From Sipunculus nudus (taxonomy: Eukaryota > Annelida > Sipuncula > Golfingiida > Sipunculidae), in the NCBI GenBank assembly GCA_026874595.1, contig CM049311.1:62643453-62707452 (forward strand): a stretch of DNA of 64,000 nt, in the 5' to 3' direction. Every line of letters begins with the position of its first letter. Position 1 is the first letter of the stretch. The notes under the pieces are model-generated. The model was not told where the DNA came from and searched no databases. It saw only the letters and a list, made by a program, of their open reading frames with translations. Positions 11,710 through 23,822 of the stretch are shown piece by piece. Both the position numbers and the translations under genes were made by a program.

Positions 11710-13600
11710 TCCAGGGTGCTTAAAATCTTGTTTTCTTTTTCTTACAATCCAGAAAATAGGTAACAGCGACCCAATTCAAGGTGAAATAGTTAACTAGGAA
11801 CTTCCGAGGTGCTGAGTTAGACCATACGCTACTGACGCTGTGGATATACACTGCAGTCGTCCGAGGTCTTCTTTGTTTTAACCGCTGCTTTGTATGACAA
11901 GGTTCTCCTACCATCAAAGGAGACCACCAAAATGAGCACAGAGCAAAGCCTTTTTATCAGACCAATGAAAACGAGATGCTCAAATCACTTTTTACCCCAT
12001 AGCATGTAGAAAATAGGTCACGGTGACTTAATTTCAGGTTTCCAAGAAATTTGCCCAGAACCTACCGGGATGTTTCGTAGGAAGATTCTAGGCCAAATGA
12101 TACATTGTGTGCCCCGTCAGACTCTTTGGGTTACCAAAATCATGTTTTCGGTCAGTAGTTCAAAGAATATGACCACCATGACCTAATTTCAGGTTTCCAA
12201 GGAGATTTGCAATATACTCCCTGAATGTTATGTTAGAAGTGTCTGGGGCTAATGGATAAAATTTGTGCCATTTCTGACTGCTGAAAATCATGCTTCTAGA
12301 ACACAGGTCACCATGACCAAAATTGACCAAAATGACCAAAATAAGATTTGGCCAGGACCCAGGCCTAATGCATACAATTTGTACCTATCTGACATTAAAG
12401 GTGCGTTGGCCTGTAACGTGCAGGTTTCCGGTGGGATTGGTCAGCTCTCACAGGATGTCGTGTTGGAAGATTTTAGGGTTTAAGGAAACAATGTGTGCCC
12501 TGACTGTATTTCACATGCATTATAAGAATTAAGTTACCTAATTTCAGGATTCAAAGAAGACTTGCCAACGACCTCCCAGAACTTTTCAATAGAAGGTTCC
12601 AAGAAAAAAAGGATACAATTTGTACCTGGTCTGTCTGGGAGTCTACATAGCCTATTAGGTCAACATGACCTTATTTCTGGTTTCCAAAGAGAATTGCCTA
12701 GAACCTCTCTTGATGGTGCGTAAGAAGATTCTAGGCCCAATGCATACAGTTTGTGCCCATCTCACATGCTGAGTGCTCATATGACATCTTTTTTCCTTAA
12801 AGTTGCAGAGTATAGGTCACAGTGAAATTAAATATAGGTCAGAGGAACTCCCTGAATGTAATGTAAGAAGATTCTAGGCTCAATGGATACAATTTGTGAC
12901 CTGTCTGTTTGAGTGCTCAAAATCATGTTTTCGGCCCATAGGGTAGGTTGTAAAATATAGGTCACCATGACCAAATTTCATGTTTCCAAGGTGATTTACC
13001 TAGAACCTCCCTGGATATGTCGTGAGAAGATTCTGGCTTAACAGATACGATTTGTACCCATCTGACATTCATGGTGCTCAAATGACATCTTTTTTTCCTA
13101 TCGGTTGCAGAATATAGGTCACCATAACCTATAATTGCATGTATCAATAGAAATTTGCCTAGGATAACCCAGGATGTCATGTTAGAAGATTCTAGGCCTA
13201 ATGGATACAATTTTGGCCCCGTCTGACTATGTGGGTGCTCATATGACACCTTTTCCTATAGGTCACAGAATATAGGTCACGGTGACCTAACATCATTGTT
13301 TCATAGGAGATTTGCCCAGGCTGTTACAGAAATTTACGTCAGAAGATTCTAGGCCTAATGGATATAATTGGTGTCACATCTGACAGCCAGGGTGCTCAAA
13401 ATCATATTTCCAGTCCGTAGGTCACAAGATAAAGGTCACCATGACCTAATTTCAGGTTTCATATAAGATTTTCCTAGGATCTCCCTGGATGTGCAGTTAG
13501 AAGTTTCTAGGTCTAACGGTTACGATTTGTGCCCTGTTAACGGTCGTACGGCCGGACAACCGGACGGACGACGGACAAAGGGTGATCGCTATAGAGGGTT
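11710..13600 (-). repeat. Diverged tandem array, unit about 120-160 bp, about 11 units
   Basis: The phrase TAGGTCACCATGACCTAATT, with variants, recurs near 12016, 12168, 12305, 12538, 12658, 12813, 12958, 13118, 13275 and 13433, with an older copy near 11756. Each is followed by TTCAGGTTTCCAAG and then AGAAGATTCTAGGCCTAATG. GGTCACCATGACC is itself close to palindromic. The array ends at 13535-13590 with CGGACGGACGACGGACAAAG and GGTGATCGCTATAG. That is the reverse complement of the CTATAGCGATCACTCTTTGTCCGTCGTCCG leader at about 61773-61805, so the element lies in minus orientation. Confidence 0.6.
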
Positions 13601-14643
13601 CCCATTGACGTCACAGAAAGTCCCTTATCACCCTAGCAATAGCCATGCTGAGCCATAGTGGAGGGCTAGTGGGGCTGGAGGGCTGGTAACTGAGACCTCT
13701 GCCTGCATATGGTAAACAAGGACAGCCCTGTTTCTGCTCCATACAACCTGTTATCTATTGTCAAAATCTTGGAGGAGAAGCAAATGAGAAATATTTTGAG
13801 AAGATAAAGATCACTAATAACATCAGTCCTTGCAGAGTGCCAAATGTGATCCTTGATCAATTCAGTCTGTTATTCAGAGATGTCCACATACACAACTGAT
13901 GAGCAGCCTCCATAAAAAACGGCAGGGGTAGAAAATGAACATATTCACTGTATTGTCTATATTTCTATAGACTTTGATCTTAATGAATCCTTAATCGTGT
14001 ACAGTGTTTAAATTATACATACAATAATACTCTTTAGCACTTAATGACCGAGAGTGTATAGGCCTATACCATTTGGCTTTGATCCCAACTTATGTATTGA
14101 CAGGAAGGTATTCCATCAAATTTGCCTACAGAGTATTTAATGTTTAATTTTTCATATTCCTCTAGGTGCTTCAGATGCTGTAAATATGTACATATAAAGT
14201 ATCTTCCTCTATTCTTTGTCCACTTTTCTTCAATAAACAATTTGAGTAACAATAAATATATACAAGTCTAAGTGCCAGATAGATCACTTCTACTCATTGG
14301 AGACACACGTGCAGGACACAGCTCAACTCTTCGTATAAACAGAGGCAGATCACAGAGTTCTTCAGGTGTTGATATTATGTAAATTACTTTTTGTATATTT
14401 TCCATATTATCCATTTTAAAAATGTTACCTTTGTTTACCCACCATGGCTTGGCTTTTAATTTGTGCTTTTGTATAATTTATTATTTTTGATAAAAGATTC
14501 AAAACACATGTTTTATTCCTGATCACCATGCGAATAGTGTGAAAAACTGATGCCAAATTATTCGGCGGTACAATCAACCATTTGGCTTCCCCTTACACAT
14601 GTTAGAAGGGTAACTTTGCCTTAACACAACTTCAGTTTATTGC

Positions 14644-14645
<2 letters not shown>
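13601..14645. other. Gene-free stretch with a TGACGTCA palindrome
   Basis: GGGTTCCCATTGACGTCACA at 13595-13614, with TGACGTCA at 13606-13613, is shared with the flank of the stem-loop at 16268. The rest has no exon or repeat that I can support. Confidence 0.4.

Positions 14646-14715
<70 letters not shown>
14646..14715. repeat. (AT)n microsatellite
   Basis: About 70 bp of uninterrupted AT dinucleotide. It is followed by a TTTATTTA-rich tail and a shorter (AT)n at 14810-14823. Confidence 0.9.
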
Positions 14716-14717
<2 letters not shown>

Positions 14718-15540
14718 CTTTATTTATTTAGTTATGTATTTATTTATTTATATATTTATAATTAAACAATACTTAATGTAACAAAAAATTAATTTGATTT
14801 ACTAACATAATATATATATATATAAGTAAATCAAATTTATTTTTTTTATTATGTATTGTTTCAATGTTTTGAATATGTCCATACAGATTTCTACATGTAT
14901 GTGTCATCATTTTTTCCCTATGAAAGTGATATGTTATCAATGATTCTTTTATGGCATTTCAAATTGTTTTGTCAATAAATATATTTTCATTATCTTATTT
15001 TAAAGTAAAACTTTTACCCCTTATCTATGAATAATTAGAGGACAATACCCTGCCATAAGATATGCAAAAACATAAGCAGGTGTAGATCAAAGGGCACTAA
15101 GTAGCCCTGGTCACCTATGGCCAATTGATGCCAAACAAATAGAACGATATCATCGAACGTATCCATGAGCATTGTATTAAGTATTACAGTGATTTGCTGC
15201 AATCTCAAATTACACTGTTCAAATGAAAAAAAAAAACTTAATTTGAAAGGGTAAGCACTCTTCATGCTGTTTTGTGGTCGGCTCCTTTCTTTGTTTGTTC
15301 ACTTTGATGGTTAATCCTGCAGACAGCATGTATAAGGACTTTTTGTTCTTGCCTGATATACAGCTGCATCCATACACACAGCGAAAAAAAAGAACCATTG
15401 TGTGCAATAATTTAACAATTAAACAAATAAAGTATGCACAGATTGCTTCGCACAAATATAGGCTATACACTATAGAAAGCACATATGCCTACGCTCCCGA
15501 GGCAGCGGAAATCTTACGCTTCTAAAGAAGCAACTGATTT
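14716..15540. other. AT-rich intergenic DNA, nothing recognised
   Basis: Overlapping short frames on both strands at 15035-15525 have no recognisable product. No repeats stand out. Confidence 0.35.
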
Positions 15541-16267
15541 TCACGCTGCCAGCTTTGACCGTTTATGATGTATTTAGACACCAGATGGCGGTTCGTTGTC
15601 CGCTGAACAAAACGTGCGTATGATGTGACAAGCAGCTAACCAGATGCCAATAAACAAACACTCGACAGGCATCCTGGCTCCGTCCATAGCTGCGCTTCAA
15701 GCGCCGTTTACGTTCGAGTTTTAATTGCTCCCTCTGCATTCTCGCATCATCGACCGATTCGATTCTGACAGTATGACTGTGTTAGCATAGCCATGTGTCT
15801 GGTACCTGCAGAACTGAAACCAGCCAGCGAGGTGTGCACGCAGCCTTTGTTGTTACGTTTCGTTTGAATTACAGCTCACCGACCGGGCATCCTTTGTGCC
15901 CAAGGCCCTAAGCAAACCACGTCTGCGGCAATGTTCTCTGAGCCTGTGGCCTGTTCAGACGGCTACCGTGGCGATGAGCTGTCACTCAAAACGAATGAAC
16001 AAGATTGGCTCCGTGTATTCCTCGCTTGGCCGTGTCTTCCAGCTCAAGGACTCATCTGATTGGACAAAAATGCAGTGCTCCCCTCCGGTGTAGCAATTCA
16101 TGATACGAGGTCATAACAAACAGCGCTTACAATATAGGAAGTAGGCCTATAGTTAAAGCGCTGTGTAAAGAGCGTACATATGCCTGGCCTCCAGTAACTG
16201 ACAGCTGCCCTCCAACAGGGTTCTGGCCTGTGACCAGCTAGTCTGTGACGTCATGTGGGAACCCTAT
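15541..16267. other. GC-richer, CpG-bearing island of unknown role
   Basis: This stretch is clearly richer in GC and CpG than its surroundings. It includes inverted CCAAT boxes such as GATTGGAC (about 16058) and a CRE-type TGACGTCA at 16246-16253. A plus-strand open frame at 15896-16093 has no homology that I recognise. It could be the promoter or first exon of a gene whose other exons I cannot find, or old repeat sequence. I make no functional call. Confidence 0.25.
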
Positions 16268-16296
16268 AGCTCAGGTGACTCACAGTCATCTGAGCT
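16268..16296 (-). repeat. AGCTCAG stem-loop, solitary repeat end
   Basis: AGCTCAGGTGACT (16268-16280), loop CAC, AGTCATCTGAGCT (16284-16296) pair with one mismatch. Nearly the same stem-loop heads the element at 61747 in the opposite orientation. Here it stands alone, so it is probably the remnant of one element end. Confidence 0.55.
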
Positions 16297-17929
16297 AAAA
16301 AAAAATGACTCTGCAGCTTCGTTACAACGAGTGCTCGATGTTCGTATATTTAAACATGTTTATCCTTGTAGGTTCTGCTTTGATTTTCTTTCAAAACGGA
16401 CAAGGTTATATAAGAACAATTACCCATCGGCCTATGAACTAAGTCAGATGGCAAGATGGCCATATTTTATGTAAAGATGAAATAATTAAGGCTTACAGAG
16501 AGTCGGCTATGACACCTACTGAGGTCTCACGCTCATCAGAGACTCGCTCATCTGGTTGCATGTATGACTAAACTTGCATGTATATTTAGACAATTGCCAA
16601 TACCAGCAAAATAATTATTGTCGTAAAATTTAATCTCATTTCAACGAATGAATATCTATCTTTTTACCTGAAGGAAAGAAGGAATGAGCGACATAAGCAG
16701 GGCTTAAATATAATATTTTTAATTTGAAGAAGTTAAACCTTTTATCCCTTTCAATACAAATCGCCATCTTCAAGTCTATATTTCAGACCTCGATGAGTGT
16801 TATGGTGATGTTCCTGAAAGCCATGACCGGTATTCTGAAGCAAGGTATCAGCAGAAGAGCAGCATAAATCAAGAGGAAAGCCGAGAAAGCCTTTCGCATA
16901 GTTTCTTTAATCTAGAAATCTGGTGTTCTCGACATAGACTTTAACGTCTATAATGTGGGCACCCTTGGGACAGGGCCAAACTGCCTACTTTCTAAGGGTG
17001 CCCACTTTCACAAACCGTGCTGCCACCTACTTTGAAATATTTTAAATTGCTACTGGGTACATGTGCATGTACTATTTTGCTTAATTAAATTTTCCAGGTG
17101 TATTTTAATTAAATAGACACCCACACACCCATATATACATATATACATATTTCACACGTGTGTGTGAAACCCATTTAAACACTAAAAACTTAGTACGTAA
17201 GATGATATAGGCTCTTGAACCGTTAATCTTTATTCAGGTTAACTTTTAAGCTTATGTCAATTTTATGTTACTTAAATTTTTATGTATGGGGGTTAACATG
17301 TTTACAAGTTGACATTTATAGGAAATACGGTACAGAATGACCAGTGTTTTATTACTGATCATCATGTAACAGCTGTCAAATAAACGTAGCACTTGGCCAG
17401 GAGGACATTTAGCTGGAACCTCATCGCAGAACTGCCCCTCTTGGTATTTAAGAGCACAGGGACGTCTAACCGGCTGGTCTGACTTAAACCCACAGGTTCA
17501 ATAGAGAAGGGTAATTAGTATACAGTCATCCCAAGCCAAGTCAAGAGAGTCATGATTAAGCAATCAGTAAAACTCTTTTGGTTTCTTTGTCTGATTGTTG
17601 TAATTGTAAAATGTTTAAAAATATGAATAAATTATGATTAATTATGAAGCTATTATTAACACAACGAGAAAAGTTTATCTGCGGAGGGTTTATCCGCCGC
17701 CTATCATGAAAGCAGCTGCATGAAAGGTTTTTAATACTAGTGGGAAATTCTCGAGAAGCTTCAACGAAGCACTGACATGATGAGTGTAATATCAGTCAAA
17801 AACAATTATGCCTGTCGTCCATATTAACAATTTTGACTTAGCCTTACAGGAGTTGTATCTATATGGTTTGGTTTTACAGTCTTCCTTTTATTCAAGCAAT
17901 TGCGCTAACATCATTTTAGTATGGTTGCC
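16297..17929. other. Gene-free stretch
   Basis: I see no exon. A hairpin-rich GGGCACCC ... GGGTGCCC segment lies at 16957-17015, and a shared phrase GTGCCCACTTT returns at 18743 and 18834, which suggests a diverged repeat. Short CATATATACATATATAC runs occur near 17130. Confidence 0.4.
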
Positions 17930-18275
17930 TCTGCAACCTTGAAAAATTCGTCAAGATTATTCATATTCGAACTTGACCTACTCCCTCATGAGATGCATCA
18001 CTGTTATTAGTTTGGTGTCTGTGCCACAAACTCTTTTCGAGATATAGCACTAACCATGCTTTAGCGAGATCGCCTCTTTGACCTTGAGAAAATCGTCAAG
18101 GTCAATACTCAAACTTAACATAGCTCTCCATGTGGTGCATCAATGGTGTATGGCGACTGTATGTCAATTTGTTTTCAAGGTATTGCGCTACAACAATATT
18201 TTGGAGGGATGGACGGATGGACACTCACCATTTCCATGTCCCTACCTATCTGACACCTTTGGTGACTATAAGTAA
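17930..18275 (+). repeat. Two-unit tandem repeat, period about 141 bp
   Basis: CGCCTCTTTGACCTTGAGAA with CGTCAAGGTC at 18070 repeats GCCTCTGCAACCTTGAAAAA with CGTCAAGATT at 17930. GATGCATCACTG / GGTGCATCAATGG follow at matching places. The right end holds GGATGGACGGATGGACACTC, typical of the tails of such elements. Confidence 0.5.
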
Positions 18276-20062
18276 GACTTAGTTAAAGGGGCCCAATCAC
18301 CTATTGAGCATGTTGAATTAACACTAAAAATAGCTTTTCCCCTTTAAAATAAATATGTACCTGCCAAAATATTGCCCTAAAAGCGTTTGCTTAATCCTAT
18401 AAACGAGTGTTAAAATCAGTGGACCGGGCGCGATCGCAGGTATAAACATAAAAACAGTGCGTGCAACGCCGAGCCACTTTACGTGTCTATCAGGAGATGC
18501 ACTGACTGACTTGGCTGAAAAATGTAATACATGTTCCTATTGGCTGAACGTCGCGTGTTGCGGCTCACAATCAGACCTCCGGTATGGCGGACTTGGTATG
18601 GTAAACTGACACACGCGGAACTGAACTGATATTTTGAAAAAGTAGGCATAATATTGCTCCTAATTATGTTCCTTTAAAAAGTTTAAACAGTAAGATACTT
18701 CACTTGAGCAAATTGGAGAAATCATTTAATAAGCCTCTGAAATGTGCCCACTTTACCGGATATAGGAGGTGCCCAAATAAGTTATATTTATATTTAATAT
18801 ACTAAAGAGTAGGGAAAAAAAGGACAGCCCAAAAGTGCCCACTTTAGACATGTCAACTTTATGCAGGTGACCTCTAAAAGAGGTTCGATTGCATCTCATT
18901 CCCAGGAATTCCCCATGTAGCCATGGATATTGTCCACGACGCCTCAAATGCACAACAGGGTTACCCGAACTAGGTTGAGCGAGATTTATCTGCACTTGAC
19001 ATAAAAAATAGGGACATACCATCGGTAAGCCATCTCAAACTGACCAGATGTTTCGTGCAAATTGCCCAGACTTTCTGTCATCTCTGCTAATATGTACAAG
19101 AGCGAGGGGGAGGACGTATAAACTCACTCCTGGATGTGGGTGATAGAAGACACGGGCAATCGACATCCTCATGAGCCTGTTGAGATGATGGAGGCGGATT
19201 TCTCAGCTTCATGAAACCGGCCCCTAGCATTTATGATTAATTCCTTGAAAAGGTATCACCATTTGTTTCAAAAAAAGATCAAAATGAGAGCTCCTGTTCC
19301 TCCCGTTGTCAATTGCGTTAACATTCTTAGCAAAAGGAAAATGACACGTTAAAAGGGGAGTTAGTACGGTACTGGCTGAAACACCTTCCGTTTACAAGCG
19401 CACGCTTACAAAATATTACTTATTCTGTGAGGTCCTAGGCACAAAAACACCAATGTTTATATTATTTGCTGTTAAAACGATTATTGTCCAACATATTTGA
19501 ACGGACTATATTTTCTTCTTCGCTGCATTTATACTTACGCCCGTAATATTTGAGAAGCCCTCGTGTATTGTGTGGCAGGATTTGACGCCCCCACAGCCTA
19601 ACCAGCAGAGTCGTACTCTAAGGAATCCGATTCTCCGCAGTGTGGCTGAAGCGTTGTTGGTGCCATGGCTGTCCGACTTCGCAACTAGCCGACTTGTCTG
19701 CCTGTCACGAATTACTTTACATTAAAAATAGAGGGACCTAGCATGTCATGTGAAAAAAGATAAGACTACACCAGATAAGTAATATCTATATCGTCTTAAA
19801 TGAAAAAAGTCAATAGCAAAATAATAGTAGGTACAAAGTAAATTTTTATGTTTATGCGAACGAAAACGCTGTTATTGCAATTATACACCTAAAAAAAATC
19901 TTGTTACAAAGGAATGCTCTCTTAAATAATTATAATGATAATAAAAATAATAGCACATATTTCTATCCATTTGCATGTTTGGGACACCCATGCGGATAAA
20001 GTGTGATTGATCTGTCTATTGCACCTCTTCATGGATCTCCACTGTCCACGCATGTCAATGAG
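18276..20062. other. Intergenic DNA downstream of the macrodomain gene
   Basis: It holds the two GTGCCCACTTT repeats (18743, 18834), a GC-richer patch at 18415-18600 and otherwise AT-rich sequence. I cannot point to a certain poly(A) signal for the minus-strand gene that ends at 20063. Confidence 0.4.
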
Positions 20063-20337
20063 TTATATATAATAAACAGTGATTTTTATCCCCGTGTCTT
20101 CAAACAACTCCTTCAACATGGCGGACACTTTAGGCCACTGCAGTCTGTCCAGGCCGCAGCCAATCTTGGGCATGCTGATGGCGGACACGTTATTGTCCAT
20201 GCAGTGTTCTTTCATCGCCTCCAGGCTGGCTCTCAGGGAGTCGTAGGTTGGCTTGTGAAAGTATCTCTCCTTTGTGATAAGATAATAGATGTACCGGCCG
20301 TCCCTCTGCAACACTGCTACTCCTCCAACCTTAGGTT
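20063..20337 (-). CDS. OARD1: OARD1 exon 3 (residues 88-178 and stop)
   Basis: The acceptor TATTTTGCAG precedes AACCTAAG at 20337. It encodes [42 protein letters not shown] and ends KITVYYI before TAA (20065-20063). It holds both catalytic residues (Lys110, Asp151) and aligns without gaps to the C-terminal half of the human protein. Confidence 0.95.
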
Positions 20338-23079
20338 CTGCAAAATAATTATACTTTCATATATTCAGGAGGGCATAGTTAAGAAAGGCAATGTTCAAAT
20401 GTATAAAAATATTATTTTTTTTATTTTACATATAGATTACTCTCGTACTTATGGCATATTCTGCACATCTATATATTAATCATCTCTGCATGTGTTTGTC
20501 TGTAAGTCAATGAAACAATGTCTTTGTACCATGTTCATCATTTCAAAACACACACAATTTTCCTTTATTTTCCACTTTCCTTAAATTTATATTTAATATA
20601 TTGCCAAGGGTCATACACAACACAGAAATGTTAAATGTACATCTTATACTTCTCCATATTTATTGTGCATTATTCCGTTCAAAATATAAACACGTGTTCA
20701 TCATTATAATTGCTATATTCGACCCACCTGATGATCTGATTCTATCACTTTAACTTCTGAGCAACTGACCACCAACAATAATCTTGATTTTTTTTTACCA
20801 AAATATATTACTCATAAAACTAAAAATCCATTCACCTTGCTCTTTGAGCTCCTGGATGCCACCAAATTTGGATTTGAACAGCGCAGCAATGCCCTTACCC
20901 ATGTGGCAGTCTACACTGATACAGTGAGCCAAACTCTCACCTACACCACACGAAAACAGGTCCCCTTTCTTCTCCGTGTAGAACTGCAAAACAGATATGT
21001 AAATTTTATCCACTATAATTCTCGATACTATAAATTACTGTGGCTGATTTAGGGCACATGATTTTTTTTTATTGTGAGGGTTATTTGTGAGGCCGTCAGC
21101 GTCCAGTTTTGGACGATAGACTTATGAGACTTGTACGACTAAGCCTCTGCGTCGAACGAAACATTTTACCCCAAGTATATAAATTTTAAATGCGTTAAAT
21201 GTATACCTGAATGTTTTTCTCTTTTGAAAACAAAAGGATGAACACTGTCGACTGACCTAGTAGTTTTTCTTTAAATTAATAGTTCTTGGCCTAGTCTCGC
21301 TGCAAGCCGCTATTCTGGTTTAATCTGCTGCTCTTCATAAGCCATGATAACACGAGTCATGATGCAAGTCATAATAGAACACCCATTCTCAGGGGTCGGG
21401 TCAAAATATTTGCTGTGTGGTAGAATTTGACATAAGAGGCTTATATAGATGTGTTATTTTTGCTATATTAAGAAGAAATAACGTGTTACACAAAATTAAT
21501 TTCATTTAAGTCTTCTTTTATTCTTTATGGCACCGATTCACACGAAGCTGACAAGCCGTCATGACAGAAGCAGAGACAAACTTTCCTAGAAAAACCAGCC
21601 AAGTTATTAATAACTGCTGTATGAACACACGCAAGTCAACCGTGAATGTAATATTTATTATTTTTGCCAACAGAACAACGACCCTTTGTCTTAACTCGGA
21701 AAAATGACAGTTCGACAAGCAGATGAAAATGAAAAAGGTCTGTTATAGAAATGGCGTGCACATCTGCATGCACTAAAATTGATGTGAACCAAATAGCTAG
21801 GACTGCCACCTCAACGTCTTCAGTTTATTAAAAATCGCCGTTTGTGTGGCATGCTGCCGCTAGCTCTTCAACAACTGAGAATCACAGTTGTCGTTTCCCC
21901 CAACAATTCTATAGGCCTAGTCTTCTACTGTATACGAAGGTTATCATGTACAAAGTCTACAGCCACTCCTGGTATACTTATTATACCAGTGTGCCGAATC
22001 TGTGTCTGTCCCTGACGATGTTCCCGCCAAATCGCCCATTCAACCATGCGAAGGAAGCGAGAAAATGGTTTTGGATCGTCAAGTCAAAGAATTATTTGTA
22101 TAATTCACCGCTAGACGTCAGAACCTACAACTGACCGTCCGATTCACGCCAACAGGTAATCCGAGCTGTCAAGCGAGTTGGTACAGCCGTCCCCGGTTCA
22201 GCGACTTCAATACTGGATTGCGTTTTTTAAATGTTCAGGCAAATTCAATTGACAGCTCCCATTTCTGTATAAAACTGCCTCGGTCTAAAAGACCAATGCT
22301 GTCTGAATGTGATTTTTCTCCATGCGCTTATTAAGAATCGTGGCACATCCAATAAATCAATAAATGTAAATTGAGTAATCGTCAGATAATACATAATATT
22401 AAAACAAATATTATGCGATCTGACCTGAGCCATGCGGTCTGCAGTGCTTTCCCTAGTACTTTAGCGACAATCGCTCTGTATGCGGAATCAAACTTCCCAG
22501 AAACCAATTTCCAAACACTAAAGGTTAACTTGCATGCTTTGAATCACTGACTCAGAAATTTTTGTTAGCTCTACCTAGGAACCCAGAGTTGTAATCCGAT
22601 CATAGCCGTCAGACAAAATGACTGATCAGAAGTCGCCGGCGGCTGGCGCCGTTCATCGCTGTTTGGTATCATAAACAAGTATCATAAACATGTCTTTTGT
22701 CAATCCAGGCTAACGAAACATTAAAAAAAGTTCACAAAATATCCACTTGGTCAAACGCTGACATTGCAGACACAAGTTACAGTCATACAATTCGGTCATT
22801 GTACAGGACAAAATGTATTGTCCACGAACAAGCTTTTGGAATAGACGTTGCTGCACAGTTGTGAAATACCAGAGACATCTGGTGGAGATTTAGCAAACAA
22901 ATCTACAAGTAATTCGGCCACCACATCTCCTATGGCATCGTATTGAAAAATTCAAATATGCTCACGTCGTTGCTGTGTTCCTCACTGACAGTGTTATGGC
23001 CGATACCAGCTGGCTTTTTGCCACCTTCCCCCGCCTCTGCCTGGTCGCTAGGCCTTTTCCTGATAACGTATTTGTCCAT
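20063..23079 (-). CDS. OARD1: TARG1/OARD1-type macrodomain ADP-ribose glycohydrolase, three-exon gene
   Basis: The spliced model joins 23079-22966, 20983-20836 and 20337-20063: 537 nt, 178 aa plus stop, in frame throughout (phases 0 and 1). The protein is a small macrodomain. Known members remove mono-ADP-ribose from acidic residues and deacylate O-acetyl-ADP-ribose in nucleus and cytosol. Family landmarks are KKGDLF (strand 1), SLAHCIS and MGKGIAALF (ADP-ribose binding loop), [11 protein letters not shown], and [10 protein letters not shown]. Lys110 of the model matches the catalytic lysine and Asp151 the catalytic aspartate of human TARG1 (Lys84, Asp125). The N terminus is about 26 residues longer than in the human protein and opens with a basic KRP stretch. 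Exons 2 and 3 are certain; exon 1 is inferred from phase and spacing. The opposite-strand frame at 20003-20479 is a shadow. Confidence 0.9.
20836..20983 (-). CDS. OARD1: OARD1 exon 2 (residues 39-87, plus first base of codon 88)
   Basis: The acceptor CTGTTTTGCAG precedes TTCTACACG at 20983, and the donor is GTGAAT after GAGCAAG at 20836. It encodes 49 residues with [28 protein letters not shown] and KFGGIQEL, matching the ADP-ribose-binding N-terminal half of TARG1 nearly residue for residue. Confidence 0.92.
20984..22965 (-). other. OARD1 intron 1
   Basis: A 1,982-bp intron with GTGAGC donor and TTTTGCAG acceptor on the minus strand. It is moderately AT-rich. A 96-codon plus-strand frame at 21844-22134 lies inside it and resembles nothing I know. 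No defined mobile element was recognised. Confidence 0.6.
22966..23079 (-). CDS. OARD1: OARD1 exon 1 (residues 1-38), inferred
   Basis: ATG at 23079-23077 in a good start context (ACAATGG). It encodes [13 protein letters not shown] followed by a Gly/Lys-rich linker and ends ...EEHSND. The donor is GTGAGC directly after GAC (22966). The exon ends in phase 0, exactly what exon 2 needs. It is too short to stand out as an open frame. The codon pattern, start context and phase fit are the evidence. An additional or alternative first exon is not excluded. Confidence 0.65.
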
Positions 23080-23134
23080 TGTCGCCTTGAAACCTTCCTG
23101 CTCTGCTCACGGCGGTTCGGGCAAAGGCCTTCAT
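23048..23134 (-). promoter_or_regulatory. Possible upstream ORF overlapping the OARD1 start
   Basis: A minus-strand ATG at 23134-23132 opens a 28-codon frame (MKAFARTAVSRAG...) in another register that runs across the proposed OARD1 start and stops at 23050-23048. If the transcript begins upstream of 23134, this frame would compete for initiation. The peptide is Arg-rich and lacks acidic residues in its first 17 positions. Whether it is transcribed is unknown. Confidence 0.3.
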
Positions 23135-23751
23135 TAATTAGTTACATAATCGATCACTAGGTGTCACTTTGTGTCATGTTCATTCTCGGCAGAGGCAGTA
23201 AAGCTGCTGATATCTTGTGGGCTGAAATAAAAATGAGAATAGGCAAACGTTTATAACGTCATAAATGAAATTAATTTTATGAATTTTATAAAAGTGGTTT
23301 TTACGCCCAAAAAACTTGGTATTTGCATTGCCCTAAAAGTTGTAGGTTGTGTGCACGTGTGATTTTGTTTTGTGTACAGCGCTGTCGACATGCTGAAGGC
23401 ATAGCCCAATAACAGTGTGGTCAGTCACAGGAAAACCCAATGTAACAAGAAATTACAGATATCATTCGGAAAGCTGAATATTTGTGCCATTGTCAGCGCC
23501 ATATTTTCAGAATAATTGTCCGTAATTTAAGCATTGCTAAAATAAAGTCATTCTGTGTAGGTTTGTCAGTCGAAAATACCCATGTTTCATTTGTATTGAA
23601 AACCGGCTGTGCTCAATGCTTGACATATATACAACCAAATAAGGAAAACCGTATGTCCACGTATATGAACCTACTATTTATTGGTGTACGATAGTTACGC
23701 GGGGCCCGGTATACGGCACACGAATGAGACCTATCCACCATAATACTTTTA

Positions 23752-23822
<71 letters not shown>

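Noticed and set aside
20003-20479. 158-codon plus-strand open frame
   Set aside because: It is antisense to the last OARD1 exon, which has clear family motifs on the minus strand.
21844-22134. 96-codon plus-strand frame
   Set aside because: It lies in OARD1 intron 1, with no family resemblance, no exon borders and mixed composition.
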